A stretch of 64,000 bases of DNA, taken from the NCBI GenBank assembly GCA_018267915.1, contig JAFDXN010000031.1, forward strand, positions 293,173 through 357,172. Reading direction: 5' to 3'. The notes beneath the pieces were generated by a model. That model saw only the letters and a list, made by a program, of their open reading frames with translations. It was not told the origin of the DNA and searched no databases. The translations under genes and the position numbers were made by a program. Below, piece by piece: positions 1-9,474 of this stretch. Positions within the stretch are counted from its first letter, which is position 1; every line of letters starts with the position of its first letter. The DNA is from Bacteroidota bacterium (lineage in GTDB: Bacteria > Bacteroidota > Bacteroidia > Chitinophagales > Chitinophagaceae).

Positions 1-1
1 C

Positions 2-61
2 GCATCCTGCTATCTCTTTTTCAGGAAGCGGAAATACGAGAAGGCATCAGGAAACGCTTAA
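2..61 (+). CDS. C-terminal end of a Gldg-family (ABC-transporter auxiliary) protein, partial
   Basis: An open frame runs in from the window edge and stops nine bases before the DUF4340 gene. It encodes a hydrophobic stretch followed by a basic tail (FRKRKYEKASGNA). That is how Gldg-family membrane proteins end, after the last transmembrane helix, and these genes commonly sit directly upstream of DUF4340 genes in Bacteroidota. Only about 19 residues are visible, so the assignment rests on the tail type and the neighbour. A second open frame also crosses this stretch but runs out of frame into the DUF4340 gene and is less likely. Confidence 0.5.
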   Translation, partial: ASCYLFFRKRKYEKASGNA

Positions 62-70
62 AAGAAAAAC

Positions 71-1132
71 ATGCAAAAGACCTTATTATACATCGTGCTG
101 CTGGCCATTCTGGGTTTTGGCGTGTACTACTTTATCTTCAACAATAAAGAGAACGGTTTTTCTTCGTCCGATGCCGCTTTCACTATACGCGACACCGGCG
201 TACTCAGTAAAATATTCTTGTCCGACAATTCAGGTCAGTCGGTATTGCTCGAGCGCAACAACGACAATAGCTGGACGGTAAATAAGAAATACAAAGCACT
301 ATCATCGCCAATGCACACCCTGCTTGAGACCATGGCCATGCAGGTGGCTGCCTATCCTGTGCCCGCCAATATGCACAATACAGTAGTGAAGGACATGACG
401 GGTAATTCCCTTAAAGTAGAACTGTACGGCAAGGGCGGACAGAAGATGAAAGTGTTTTACGTAGGCGGACAGGTGCATAAGGACGACGGGTCGTATATGC
501 TGATAGAGGGTGCGGAAACACCTTACGTGGTTAAAGTGCCGGGCTTCACCGGCTACCTGATGCCGCGCTATCCCATTAAGCTAGAGGATTGGCGCGACCG
601 CACGGTTTTCAACATTCCTCCAACGGATATTAAAAGCGTTTCGGTGCAATATCCTGCTGAACCATTGAATTCATTTACCGTTAAGCAGGATGCTGCAGGC
701 AAAGTTGGTGTGGATGCCGATCCCGGGGTCATAAGTCACTTTCAGCTCAATGAGCGCCGGGCCAAACTCTACCTCACCTACTTTGAAAAGATCTATTGCG
801 AGGGCTACACAAACGGTACCTATGGAATGGACTCTGTATTACGAGTTACGCCCAAACGTTGCAGCATAGACGTGACGGATAAAAGCAACAAAACAGCGCA
901 TGTGGACATCTACTGGCGGCCCATTGGGCGGAGGAGTAAGAACATGCTGCGTTCCAACCCCCAGGTTCCCGACGAGTATGATGCAGACAGGTTCTATGCA
1001 GTGATGAACGATAACAAGGATACAGCCGTGGTGCAGATATACACTTTTTACAAGCTGTTCCACAAAGCCTTTGAATTTTACGAGGCCGATGAACCTCAGA
1101 AGGAATTTTCAGTAGTACCCGAAAGGAAATAA
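71..1132 (+). CDS. DUF4340 domain-containing membrane-anchored protein
   Basis: The 353-residue protein starts with one transmembrane helix (residues 5-23) and continues as a soluble beta-rich domain, as expected for a cell-envelope protein facing the periplasm. The overall layout, with repeated small strands and a WRDRTVF motif near residue 174, matches the DUF4340 family that accompanies Gldg/GldF-type ABC transporters. It probably works with the upstream Gldg-like gene as part of that transporter. The molecular function of DUF4340 is unknown. The start follows an A-rich stretch nine bases after the previous stop, consistent with an operon. Confidence 0.75.
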   Translation: MQKTLLYIVLLAILGFGVYYFIFNNKENGFSSSDAAFTIRDTGVLSKIFLSDNSGQSVLLERNNDNSWTVNKKYKALSSPMHTLLETMAMQVAAYPVPANMHNTVVKDMTGNSLKVELYGKGGQKMKVFYVGGQVHKDDGSYMLIEGAETPYVVKVPGFTGYLMPRYPIKLEDWRDRTVFNIPPTDIKSVSVQYPAEPLNSFTVKQDAAGKVGVDADPGVISHFQLNERRAKLYLTYFEKIYCEGYTNGTYGMDSVLRVTPKRCSIDVTDKSNKTAHVDIYWRPIGRRSKNMLRSNPQVPDEYDADRFYAVMNDNKDTAVVQIYTFYKLFHKAFEFYEADEPQKEFSVVPERK

Positions 1133-1134
1133 AA

Positions 1135-1158
1135 AACCTCCCGCTATTACAGGAGGTT
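1135..1158. terminator. Bidirectional intrinsic terminator between convergent genes
   Basis: A perfect 7-bp stem (aacctcc / ggaggtt) with a 10-base loop is flanked by an A-run on the left and T-rich sequence on the right. It lies between the convergent DUF4340 gene and the T9SS-secreted protein gene and can serve both. Confidence 0.75.
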
Positions 1159-1177
1159 CCCTTTATGTGTTACGTTA

Positions 1178-3151
1178 TCAGTTCAGCTTGATCCACTGTT
1201 TGGTTTCCGTGAAGTTCTTCATTTCTGCGCTAAGGGTATAAACGCCTGCGGGCAGTTTGCTTACGTCGAATGTGATGCATGTCTTATTGCCGGGGAGATA
1301 CCTGGAATATTCCTTCACCACCTGGCCGTTCACATTCATAAGCCGGAATGTTGCATTGCCGGCTTTGCCTTCAATGCTAACGCTCAAGCTTGTTTTAGCG
1401 GGGTTGGGGTACAACGTCAGGCTGCTCATCGAAGCGATATTGCCCACCGATACTGGCTGATAGGTTACGGTTGCAGTATCTACTTCACCAAGGCCCAGGT
1501 TGTAGTAAGTGCCTGAAGGTGTAGTAGTCAATTTCACCGGGCGCACCATATAATATTGCAGCCCGTCGGTGCCCACTGTATCAAGGTATGAAGGCATTGC
1601 CAGCATGGGCGATATTTTCTGGTAGCTACCATATGCAGTTGCGCAGCGATACACATAATAGCCATGCACCGCAGTGTCTGGTGAGGCAGTCCACGTGAGC
1701 AGCGCACCTGAATCAGCAAATGTGTTGATCGCCAGGTTCGATACCGGTTTGATGTAATCTGTCCGTAGCGTCAGGTCACCCATAAGGCCGGCGTGCACCC
1801 AGGTGGCACCATAGTTGAAGTTCTGGCTAAGGTATAGCGTTTGGTTGTTTTGGGATACCAGCGCGTCGTAGCCAATATTTTCGCCCAATGCCATATGGTG
1901 GAAGAACCAGTGCGGCCTGCCCGACCAGCATACGGTGAGCGCCGGTACATCTGAGCATAGCGGCGCACGCATGAAGTCATTTTGCGCATTCCAGTCGCCG
2001 AAGTAGCTGCCGAAGAGCATGGTAAATATGCCATTTACGTTATTGGTGGTGAAGTCGCTGGTGCTGCCTATGCCGCCAGCACTCTGGAAAGAACCCCCGC
2101 CACAGCCGTATGACCATTGGTAGGAATCCGTATTCAGGGTGGATATATAGGATATTGATTTTACGCTATCAGTACCTACCAGCGGCGGAAAGTTGCGGAA
2201 GCCGGTGGCTGCAAAGGCCTCGCCGCCAAAAGCGCCGAAGTTATCGCTGATGAGCGCACGGTGCACCACGGCCAGAGAGTCCCACTTGTAAACATGGTCC
2301 TTGTTCAGGTAGCTGCGCATCATGGCGATCTCTGTTTTATTAAACAGGGGCATGTCGTAGAAGTCAATGCGGCTCACCTGCAGCCTGTTTGGCGTGGGGA
2401 TGCCGTCCTGGTCCCACTTGCCGTCGCCGGGTTTGTTACGGTTGGCTACATAGCCGGCGCTGGTATCATTGACAGTATTATCTGTCCAAAGGCCGTCCAT
2501 ATTGCCATAGTAAAGATCGGCTGGCCAGGCACCGAGGTGGTCAGGGTGACCGTCGGGGTTGATATCACCGCTGTATGGCACGGCAATATGACCAACGATC
2601 AGCACCGCCCTCAGGCGGGGATTGGTATTGTAGACGTTCTTAATTGTTGCCTTTACTACGGAATCAGGTACGTTCCTTGAAATATCATAGCGTATCACTT
2701 CCCAGCCATCGGCGCGGATGTCATTCTTAAGGCGACTCAGTTCTGCCGACAGCGAATCAGTGAAAGTGGAATCAACCAGCATGATAAGCGCACCTTTGCT
2801 GTGCAGGGCCGGCGATCTGATGCCGGCGAAAATATAGCCCTGCCCCGTGGCAGTGGTTCCGCTAGCAACAACCTGATACTCGTAGGCTGAATCGGCAACG
2901 ACGTTATTATCAGTGTAAGTGCTATCCGCAGCTGTGAGTGTATCAATGGCTGTGCCCCATGACTGGGCTGTCTTGCTCTTGCGGTATATATAGTAGGTGG
3001 GATTGTCTGTATGTTTCACCCAAGACAATTTGATGCCAGGCGGAGCAACCTGTACGGCAGCTGTCAGTTGTACGGCATAGTCAGCAGTAGTTTGTGCATT
3101 AACCGAGGTGTAAAAAAAGAATCCAAGAATAATTAAGTAGAAATGCCTCAT
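1178..3151 (-). CDS. T9SS-secreted multidomain protein, possibly C25-peptidase-like
   Basis: The 657-residue protein has a signal peptide (residues 1-19, ending VNAQ), a fibronectin-III-like segment (about 25-105), a central domain of about 350 residues, a second FnIII-like segment (about 465-560) and a C-terminal T9SS type A sorting domain (from LYPNPAKTSL). The centre has a Rossmann-like start (LIVGHIAVPYSG), a conserved DLYYG segment and a Cys-Gly-rich turn (YGCGGGSF), reminiscent of gingipain-like C25 folds. A clear catalytic His-Cys pair could not be assigned. It is expected at the cell surface or secreted. A degradative or adhesive role is inference only. Confidence 0.7.
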   Translation of the reverse strand: MRHFYLIILGFFFYTSVNAQTTADYAVQLTAAVQVAPPGIKLSWVKHTDNPTYYIYRKSKTAQSWGTAIDTLTAADSTYTDNNVVADSAYEYQVVASGTTATGQGYIFAGIRSPALHSKGALIMLVDSTFTDSLSAELSRLKNDIRADGWEVIRYDISRNVPDSVVKATIKNVYNTNPRLRAVLIVGHIAVPYSGDINPDGHPDHLGAWPADLYYGNMDGLWTDNTVNDTSAGYVANRNKPGDGKWDQDGIPTPNRLQVSRIDFYDMPLFNKTEIAMMRSYLNKDHVYKWDSLAVVHRALISDNFGAFGGEAFAATGFRNFPPLVGTDSVKSISYISTLNTDSYQWSYGCGGGSFQSAGGIGSTSDFTTNNVNGIFTMLFGSYFGDWNAQNDFMRAPLCSDVPALTVCWSGRPHWFFHHMALGENIGYDALVSQNNQTLYLSQNFNYGATWVHAGLMGDLTLRTDYIKPVSNLAINTFADSGALLTWTASPDTAVHGYYVYRCATAYGSYQKISPMLAMPSYLDTVGTDGLQYYMVRPVKLTTTPSGTYYNLGLGEVDTATVTYQPVSVGNIASMSSLTLYPNPAKTSLSVSIEGKAGNATFRLMNVNGQVVKEYSRYLPGNKTCITFDVSKLPAGVYTLSAEMKNFTETKQWIKLN

Positions 3152-3294
3152 TTATGTATTGGTTTGTACGTAATAATAAGTTTTTCTTTGCGTTTTAGCT
3201 AATAATTTGCATAACCTTTAGATAAACATATTTGTGGTGCTTAGGTATAAAAAGCCTAAGGTTAATTAATTTGCCGTCTCTTTTCCAATAGAAC

Positions 3295-5817
3295 ATGTCA
3301 ATCAACGAGCAGCATACCACTATGAACCTATTGTGCAACTGGTGTCACGGCACCTGGCTGCTACATTCAAACGACGGCCCCGTAGGGGATATAATAACGG
3401 ATAGCCGGAAAGTAAACGGTCCGGAGAATGCCCTGTTCGTAGCCTTGAAAACAAAAGTGCGCGATGGGCATACGTTTATTGCCGACGCTTATGAAAAAGG
3501 CATTCGCAATTTCCTGGTGTCGCAGGAAATGGATGTGCATGCTTATGGAGCGGCAAACTTCATCCTTGTAAAAGATACGCTACAGGCCCTGCAGCAGATA
3601 GCTGAAGTGTATAGGAAGCGCTTCGAGATACCGGTGATTGGCATCACAGGAAGTAATGGGAAAACAATAATTAAGGAATGGTTATACCAGTTGTTGAGCC
3701 CCGACCATAATATGGTGCGAAGCCCGAAGAGCTACAATTCGCAGATCGGTGTGCCGATGTCGGTGTGGCTGCTGGAGCCGCAGCATGAGGTGGCTGTATT
3801 CGAGGCAGGTATTTCGCAGCCGGGCGAAATGGAGCGCCTGGAGCGCATGATAAAGCCGACGATCGGCATATTCACCAACGTAGGCGAGGCTCATGATGAG
3901 GGTTTTCTGAATAAGCGACAGAAGATCAACGAAAAGCTGCTCCTCTTCAGGCATGCAAAGCAACTGGTGTATTGCAAGGACTATCATGAACTGAATGAGT
4001 GTGTGTCGCAATACCTGCACCAGGCAAGGACCTTTGGTAATGAGCTTCCATTGCAGCTCTTTAGCTGGTCGCACAGAATGGAGAGCGATCTTCGGATAAT
4101 GCAGTTGCAAAGCGAAAACGGTAAAACGAGTATAGAAGCGCTGTATCGAAACGAGACCGTTTCCATAATCATTCCGTTTACGGATCCTGCTTCAGTGGAG
4201 AACGCGATACACTGCTGGTGTGTTATGATTCTTATGGGTATCGGCACGGAGCAGATAAAGGAACGCATGCTGCAACTACATGCGGTATCAATGCGGCTGG
4301 AACTGAAGCATGGAATCAATGGTTGTACGGTGATCAACGATACTTACAACTCAGATCTCACTTCGCTGCGCATTGCCCTTGATTTCCTGGATCAGCAGCA
4401 GCAGCATATTCAGCACACCGTGATATTATCTGATATACAGCATGGTATGGCTACGGACACGGACCTGTATGTGGAGGTGACCGAATTACTACAACAACAT
4501 AATATCAAGCGCTTCATAGGCATAGGACCAGCGCTGTACAAGAACAAAGCCGCCTTCAGGAATAATAAAAGGCTGCGCAGCGTATTCTTCAAGTCAACGG
4601 AGGATTTTCTTAAAAAGTTTCACTTGATCACTTTTGAGCACGAGGCGATACTGCTTAAGGGTTCCCGCGAATTTTCCTTTGAGAAGATCAGTATCCTGCT
4701 GGAGCAGGAAATACACCAAAGCGTGCTTACCGTCGATCTGTCGGCGCTGTCGCACAACGTGGATGTATTCCGTTCTTACCTGGAGCCGGGAGTGAAAACA
4801 ATGGCCATTGTGAAGGCTTATTCCTACGGGCACGGCAGCTATGAGATCGCGAACCAGCTACAGTATTCGGGTGTTGATTACCTGGCGGTAGCTTATACGG
4901 ATGAGGGCGTGGCGCTAAGAAAGATGGGTATAACTATGCCTATCATGGTTATGAGCCCCGACATGGGATCCTTTGACAGAATGATAGCATGGAAGCTGGA
5001 GCCGGAAATATATAACATGCGTTCGTACAAAGCATTTACGGCCATAGCCGAAATGCTGAACGTGAAGGATTATCCCATACATATCAAGCTGGATACGGGC
5101 ATGCACCGCCTTGGCTTTATGCAAAATGAAACTGCAGCGCTCAAGAGGCAGCTAACCAGCAATCCGCATATAAAGATCGCCACGATCTTCAGCCATCTTG
5201 CAGCCAGTGAAGACGGGCAGCACGACGCGTACACACGCGAGCAGGCAGAACTGTTCAGGCAAATGAGTGATGATATCATTTCAGCCTTGCCGTACAAACC
5301 GCTAAGGCATATATGCAATTCGGCCGGTATTGTGAGACATAAAGACCTGCACTTCGATATGGTGCGCCTGGGCATAGGCCTCTACGGCGTGGATAGCAGC
5401 AGTGCTATGCAAGGGCAGCTAAAGCAGATCGGCACGCTCAAAACCATTATTGCACAGATCAAAACGCTGCATGAGGGTCAGACCGTGGGATACAGTCGCA
5501 GGGGAGTGATCAAGGGTGATATGCGCATCGCTACCATCTGCATCGGCTATGCCGACGGTTATCCGCGCGCGCTTGGTAATGGTAAAGCTCATGTGCTGAT
5601 ACACGGCAAGCCTGCAAAAGTAATTGGCGCTGTGGCTATGGATATGTGCATGGTGGACGTGACCGATATTCCTGATGCAAAGGAAGGCGACGAGGCGATA
5701 GTCTTTAGTCCGGACCTGCCGCTGGAGCAACTGGCTGAATGGTCAGGCACTATTTCCTATGAAATCATGACCGGCATTTCGCAGCGGGTGAAACGCGTGT
5801 ACACCCAGGACCAGTAA
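3295..5817 (+). CDS. murF-alr: Bifunctional UDP-MurNAc-tripeptide:D-Ala-D-Ala ligase / alanine racemase
   Basis: This 840-residue fusion carries two peptidoglycan enzymes. The N-terminal half (about 1-455) is MurF, with the Mur-ligase ATP loop GITGSNGKT near residue 118. It joins D-Ala-D-Ala to the UDP-MurNAc tripeptide. The C-terminal half (about 470-840) is alanine racemase, with the PLP lysine in AIVKAYSYGHG near residue 506 and an HRLGF motif; it makes the D-alanine used for the dipeptide. The fusion is common in Bacteroidota. ATG at 3295 is the upstream start; ATG at 3322 (MNLLCNW) is an equally possible start, because the Mur fold begins after it. The protein is cytoplasmic. Confidence 0.95.
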   Translation: MSINEQHTTMNLLCNWCHGTWLLHSNDGPVGDIITDSRKVNGPENALFVALKTKVRDGHTFIADAYEKGIRNFLVSQEMDVHAYGAANFILVKDTLQALQQIAEVYRKRFEIPVIGITGSNGKTIIKEWLYQLLSPDHNMVRSPKSYNSQIGVPMSVWLLEPQHEVAVFEAGISQPGEMERLERMIKPTIGIFTNVGEAHDEGFLNKRQKINEKLLLFRHAKQLVYCKDYHELNECVSQYLHQARTFGNELPLQLFSWSHRMESDLRIMQLQSENGKTSIEALYRNETVSIIIPFTDPASVENAIHCWCVMILMGIGTEQIKERMLQLHAVSMRLELKHGINGCTVINDTYNSDLTSLRIALDFLDQQQQHIQHTVILSDIQHGMATDTDLYVEVTELLQQHNIKRFIGIGPALYKNKAAFRNNKRLRSVFFKSTEDFLKKFHLITFEHEAILLKGSREFSFEKISILLEQEIHQSVLTVDLSALSHNVDVFRSYLEPGVKTMAIVKAYSYGHGSYEIANQLQYSGVDYLAVAYTDEGVALRKMGITMPIMVMSPDMGSFDRMIAWKLEPEIYNMRSYKAFTAIAEMLNVKDYPIHIKLDTGMHRLGFMQNETAALKRQLTSNPHIKIATIFSHLAASEDGQHDAYTREQAELFRQMSDDIISALPYKPLRHICNSAGIVRHKDLHFDMVRLGIGLYGVDSSSAMQGQLKQIGTLKTIIAQIKTLHEGQTVGYSRRGVIKGDMRIATICIGYADGYPRALGNGKAHVLIHGKPAKVIGAVAMDMCMVDVTDIPDAKEGDEAIVFSPDLPLEQLAEWSGTISYEIMTGISQRVKRVYTQDQ

Positions 5818-5847
5818 TTAACTTCCACAAAAAGCTCAAAAAAAAGA

Positions 5848-5872
5848 ACAGCCCCGCTTTAGGCGGGGCTGT
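5848..5872. terminator. Bidirectional intrinsic terminator
   Basis: A perfect 10-bp stem (acagccccgc / gcggggctgt) with a 5-base loop is preceded by a long A-run and lies between the convergent murF-alr and M43 protease genes. Confidence 0.85.
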
Positions 5873-5901
5873 CTCTCATCTTTATTGTTATCTGTCAGGT
5901 C

Positions 5902-8900
5902 CTATTTTGCAATGGTCACTTTTGCTGTGCCGGTGTTGCCGGTCTCATCCTTAATAACCAGGAAGTATTCACCTGCCGGTAAATAAGAAAGATCCATTAC
6001 TTTCTTTGACTGGTTAACGACATCCTGGTGCAGTAAGCCCTGGCCCGTGATGTTGAATACGTCCACTTTCACGTTAACGTTGCTGCCCCAGTCAATCACC
6101 ACCTGACCGCTGGTTGGGTTAGGATAGATCTTCACATTGTCCATGTTGTAGCTTCCGATATCCAACAAAGAGATGGTCAGTACATTGGATGGGTTAGAGC
6201 GGCAACCTGTGCTTACGTTCACGCACCAGTATGGGCCCAGAACCGTTGGGTGGTAAGTATTGGTAGTGGCGCCCGGTATCAAACCGTTAGGGCCATACCA
6301 TATATAGTCACCCGAACCTGTTGCTACCAGCATATTGCCTATAAGCGATAAGAGTGGAGTAGGTGGTGTGGGCGACAATGTCATAACTATTGACTGGCTT
6401 AAAGTATCACTGGTATAGCACTCACCATCTGTCTGGTTCACGCGGAATGTCACAACGTCGCCGTTGAGCAGGCCGGTGCTGCTGAACGTGGTGCCGGTAG
6501 CTACCTGTGTACCGTTCACCAGCCAAACTACATTCGGGTTAGTACCGAAGTTGCTGTATGTACCGGTAAATTGCACCAGCGAATCAAGGCAGCCCGGATT
6601 ATTACCGAGTGTAATAGCAGCGCTGAGCGACGGTGTAGTTGAAGGCAGTACTGTTACCGTTATCGGGTTTGATGTGTCAACGGGGTTGTAGATACAAGAA
6701 TTAACGATAGAGATAACTGCCGTAACAACATCTCCGTCGTTAAGTGTATTGGTGCTGAATGTATTATTGGTAGCGCCCGGTACATTCACACCGTTCACCT
6801 GCCACTGTATTGTTTCGCCGATGTTGAGTGTTGTAGCCTGGAAGGTAACCCAGTGCGTAGCACATACCGGCATTGCTGCCGCTGTCATTATGGTAACTGT
6901 CTGACTATCGTAGCTGATCACTACTGTTATCGGGTTAGATACGCCGCTGTCAGGCGAAGCGCAGCTTGCACTTGAGTGCAGCGTGGAAGTGATCACATCG
7001 CCGTTGTTAAAGGTGCCGGAGAACGTGTTGGTATTGCCCGGAGCGGCTACGCCGTTCACATACCATGTATAGGTAGGGCTGCTGCCGCCATTTGTTGGTG
7101 TTGCCTTGAAGGTAAGTACCTGGTTAGGGCAGCCCGGGTTGTTGCCGTTTATAAGCGCAATACTGTTCATCGGTGTAATAGTACCGTGAGTTACCGTCAT
7201 GTAGTTAGAACTGCCTGTATCCGGTATGGCGCAAGGAGAGTTTGAAGTGATCTGAACGTGTACCTGGTCGCCAGTGTTAAGTGTGCTGGAGGTGTAAGAA
7301 GCACCTGTACCAACCTGCACGCCGTTTACATACCATTTGTAGGTCGGGTTAGTGCCGGGGTTTACCGTGGCCACTACACCGTAAGTCAGGGTATCGCCTG
7401 TACAGCTTACGGGGTTGCCGCCAGTCAGATCAATCGTTGCACTTGGTGCAATAATGCCGGAGTGCGTGATCGTGATACCGTTTGATACAGCGCTATCACT
7501 GCCGCATGTAGTGGCAAAGTAGATCTTTGCAGTTACCACGTCACCGTTAGCGAGTGTATTGCTGCTGTAAGTGGTTGTTGTTACGCCTGTGGAAACTCCG
7601 TTCACAAACCACTTGTAAGTCGGGTTTACAACGTTATTAGCTGTAGCTGAAAAATTAAGCGTGTCGGTATTGCAGGAAACAGGCAAGCCATTCAATTGGG
7701 TAATGGCAACTGTGCCACCGCCTGCACCAGTACCAACTATGGTAATGGAATAATCTTCAGCCTGTCCGGATACCACGTTACAGGGATCGGGATTAGTAAT
7801 GGCAGCCGTACGGTCGGTAACCACGCGCATACGCAGTGGCGTACACGTAACCAGTGAAGGGTTAGTGATAACCGAAGGCACTACCCATGAAGTGGTGTGT
7901 GTTTCATTGTTCAGTGTGCCATCGTGGCTGTAAATAAGTTCTGAAGGAGCAAAGGTGCCATCATTGTTCATATCGAGGTAGACGCGAACCTTTTCTGTCC
8001 AGAAGCCCGTTTTAACTGAGAGCGTGTAAGTGCTGCCCGCATCCAGCGTTGCACCTTCCTTGCAAGACAGGTCCATGTAAGCAAGGTTGCCATCGCCATT
8101 GTAGCCACTGGTAGAGTAGTCGAGATAAGTGTAGCTAGCATCACTGATCTTCACTTCGCGAGGGCCCGCGTTAAAGGTATTGGCAGGCTGTGCCGTAGCT
8201 GTGTTACAGGCAGCTGCTGCGGGACCTGTGCCCGTAGCAACACCGCCGAGTGAACCCGTAAATCCGCCGCGGTAGCTAAGCAGGCCATTCAGCATCCTGG
8301 TTTTCTGTCCCGGGGTAAACCTGTTCTGGCAGCTCGAGTAGTCCATGAAGTTGTGCTGAACGTTGTTATAAGAAATGCCGGTACAAGGATTGGGATCCGA
8401 AGGACAATTGAACTGAGATTGTTTCTCAGGTTCCGTATCGCAAACGAGGTCTCCGGTGCTTGCACAAGGGCCGAGTGGCGGGCAAGTAGTAGGACCACCG
8501 CCCTCGAATGTGTGATACAGTGTCATTGCGTGGCCGATCTCGTGTGGCAGGGTGATCTCACCTGCTGTCGAGGTAAGGGCAAGCATGATAGTGCCATCCT
8601 CGTTAGCAGGTGCAGGAGCCAGGTAGGCGAAGCCGGCAGTGAACGGGCCAGGGCCTGTGCCATCTTCACCATCAATTTTATTCACGATCCAGATATTGTA
8701 GTAACGATCTACGGGCCACCTCGAAAGGTTTTTGATATTGATATCGGGTGTGCCTATGCCTGTGGCGCTTTGAACGCCGCCTGACGTATAATTGGTAACA
8801 CCGCTGGCGTCGATACGCTCGATGCCGGTAGTAGTGTTACAGTTGGAATCGCGTTTTGCCAGCACGAACTCAAATGGTATACGCGTACCACCACTGCTAG

Positions 8901-9270
8901 TGTCCGGGTAGCCGGCCCACTGGGCAGCATATGCCTTATTCAGGTAGTCGATCATGCCGGTAAGCTGTGCGTCAGTAGGGTTATATAAGCTGCCTATTGG
9001 GTTAGCGCCACCCGGCAGCATTACGTGTATCACTACCGGTATCTGGTAAGCTTTACCCGGGCCGTAGTTGGCGGGCCCTACGAGCGCGTTAGGCAGCGGA
9101 CCTTGCTGTATCTGCGCCCAGGCAGCATCCATCTGTGCAACAGCGGCAGCATAGGCGGGGTCGGTAGCCAACAGGCGATGATGGGCCGTATCGAAACCAC
9201 AGTACTGAGCATTGGCCATAGAGTAAAAACCAAAGCACGCTAAAAAGAGTAGCGTAATTTTTCGTATCAT
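5902..9270 (-). CDS. T9SS-secreted M43-family (pappalysin-like) zinc metalloprotease with Ig-like repeats
   Basis: The 1122-residue protein begins with a signal peptide ending at NAQ. The protease domain (about 70-330) carries HEIGHAMTLYH near residue 242, the extended zinc motif HExxHxxxxxH of M43 peptidases, and a downstream Met-turn region (NFMDYSSC). A GEVED-type domain follows (about 370-510), then about six Ig/PKD-like repeats of some 85-90 residues, each with a paired YxWxVNG or similar core, and a T9SS sorting domain at the end (KIYPNPTSGQV). It is expected outside the cell, degrading protein for nutrition. The calcium-site details cannot be judged here. It has its own promoter region in the gap to secDF. 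Confidence 0.9.
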   Translation of the reverse strand: MIRKITLLFLACFGFYSMANAQYCGFDTAHHRLLATDPAYAAAVAQMDAAWAQIQQGPLPNALVGPANYGPGKAYQIPVVIHVMLPGGANPIGSLYNPTDAQLTGMIDYLNKAYAAQWAGYPDTSSGGTRIPFEFVLAKRDSNCNTTTGIERIDASGVTNYTSGGVQSATGIGTPDINIKNLSRWPVDRYYNIWIVNKIDGEDGTGPGPFTAGFAYLAPAPANEDGTIMLALTSTAGEITLPHEIGHAMTLYHTFEGGGPTTCPPLGPCASTGDLVCDTEPEKQSQFNCPSDPNPCTGISYNNVQHNFMDYSSCQNRFTPGQKTRMLNGLLSYRGGFTGSLGGVATGTGPAAAACNTATAQPANTFNAGPREVKISDASYTYLDYSTSGYNGDGNLAYMDLSCKEGATLDAGSTYTLSVKTGFWTEKVRVYLDMNNDGTFAPSELIYSHDGTLNNETHTTSWVVPSVITNPSLVTCTPLRMRVVTDRTAAITNPDPCNVVSGQAEDYSITIVGTGAGGGTVAITQLNGLPVSCNTDTLNFSATANNVVNPTYKWFVNGVSTGVTTTTYSSNTLANGDVVTAKIYFATTCGSDSAVSNGITITHSGIIAPSATIDLTGGNPVSCTGDTLTYGVVATVNPGTNPTYKWYVNGVQVGTGASYTSSTLNTGDQVHVQITSNSPCAIPDTGSSNYMTVTHGTITPMNSIALINGNNPGCPNQVLTFKATPTNGGSSPTYTWYVNGVAAPGNTNTFSGTFNNGDVITSTLHSSASCASPDSGVSNPITVVISYDSQTVTIMTAAAMPVCATHWVTFQATTLNIGETIQWQVNGVNVPGATNNTFSTNTLNDGDVVTAVISIVNSCIYNPVDTSNPITVTVLPSTTPSLSAAITLGNNPGCLDSLVQFTGTYSNFGTNPNVVWLVNGTQVATGTTFSSTGLLNGDVVTFRVNQTDGECYTSDTLSQSIVMTLSPTPPTPLLSLIGNMLVATGSGDYIWYGPNGLIPGATTNTYHPTVLGPYWCVNVSTGCRSNPSNVLTISLLDIGSYNMDNVKIYPNPTSGQVVIDWGSNVNVKVDVFNITGQGLLHQDVVNQSKKVMDLSYLPAGEYFLVIKDETGNTGTAKVTIAK

Positions 9271-9411
9271 GCTATTGTATATTTAAGTAGATATTGAGTT
9301 TCGTAAAAATACGACATCCGTTCAAATAATGGTAGAATGCCTGCAATTTTCTTTTTTTCAGTAAAAATTATGTAAACCTGCCCTGAAACTTTATTTTTTT
9401 ATATTAAATCC

Positions 9412-9419
9412 TATCTTTG
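9412..9419 (+). promoter_or_regulatory. Bacteroidota -7 promoter element for secDF
   Basis: TATCTTTG matches the Bacteroidota -7 consensus TAnnTTTG and lies 56 bases before the secDF start, behind a T-rich upstream stretch where the weak -33 element would sit. Confidence 0.55.
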
Positions 9420-9474
9420 CCAACCTCTGATTTTTTATTAAAAAATTACATAATAGTTTAATTTAAAGACACCT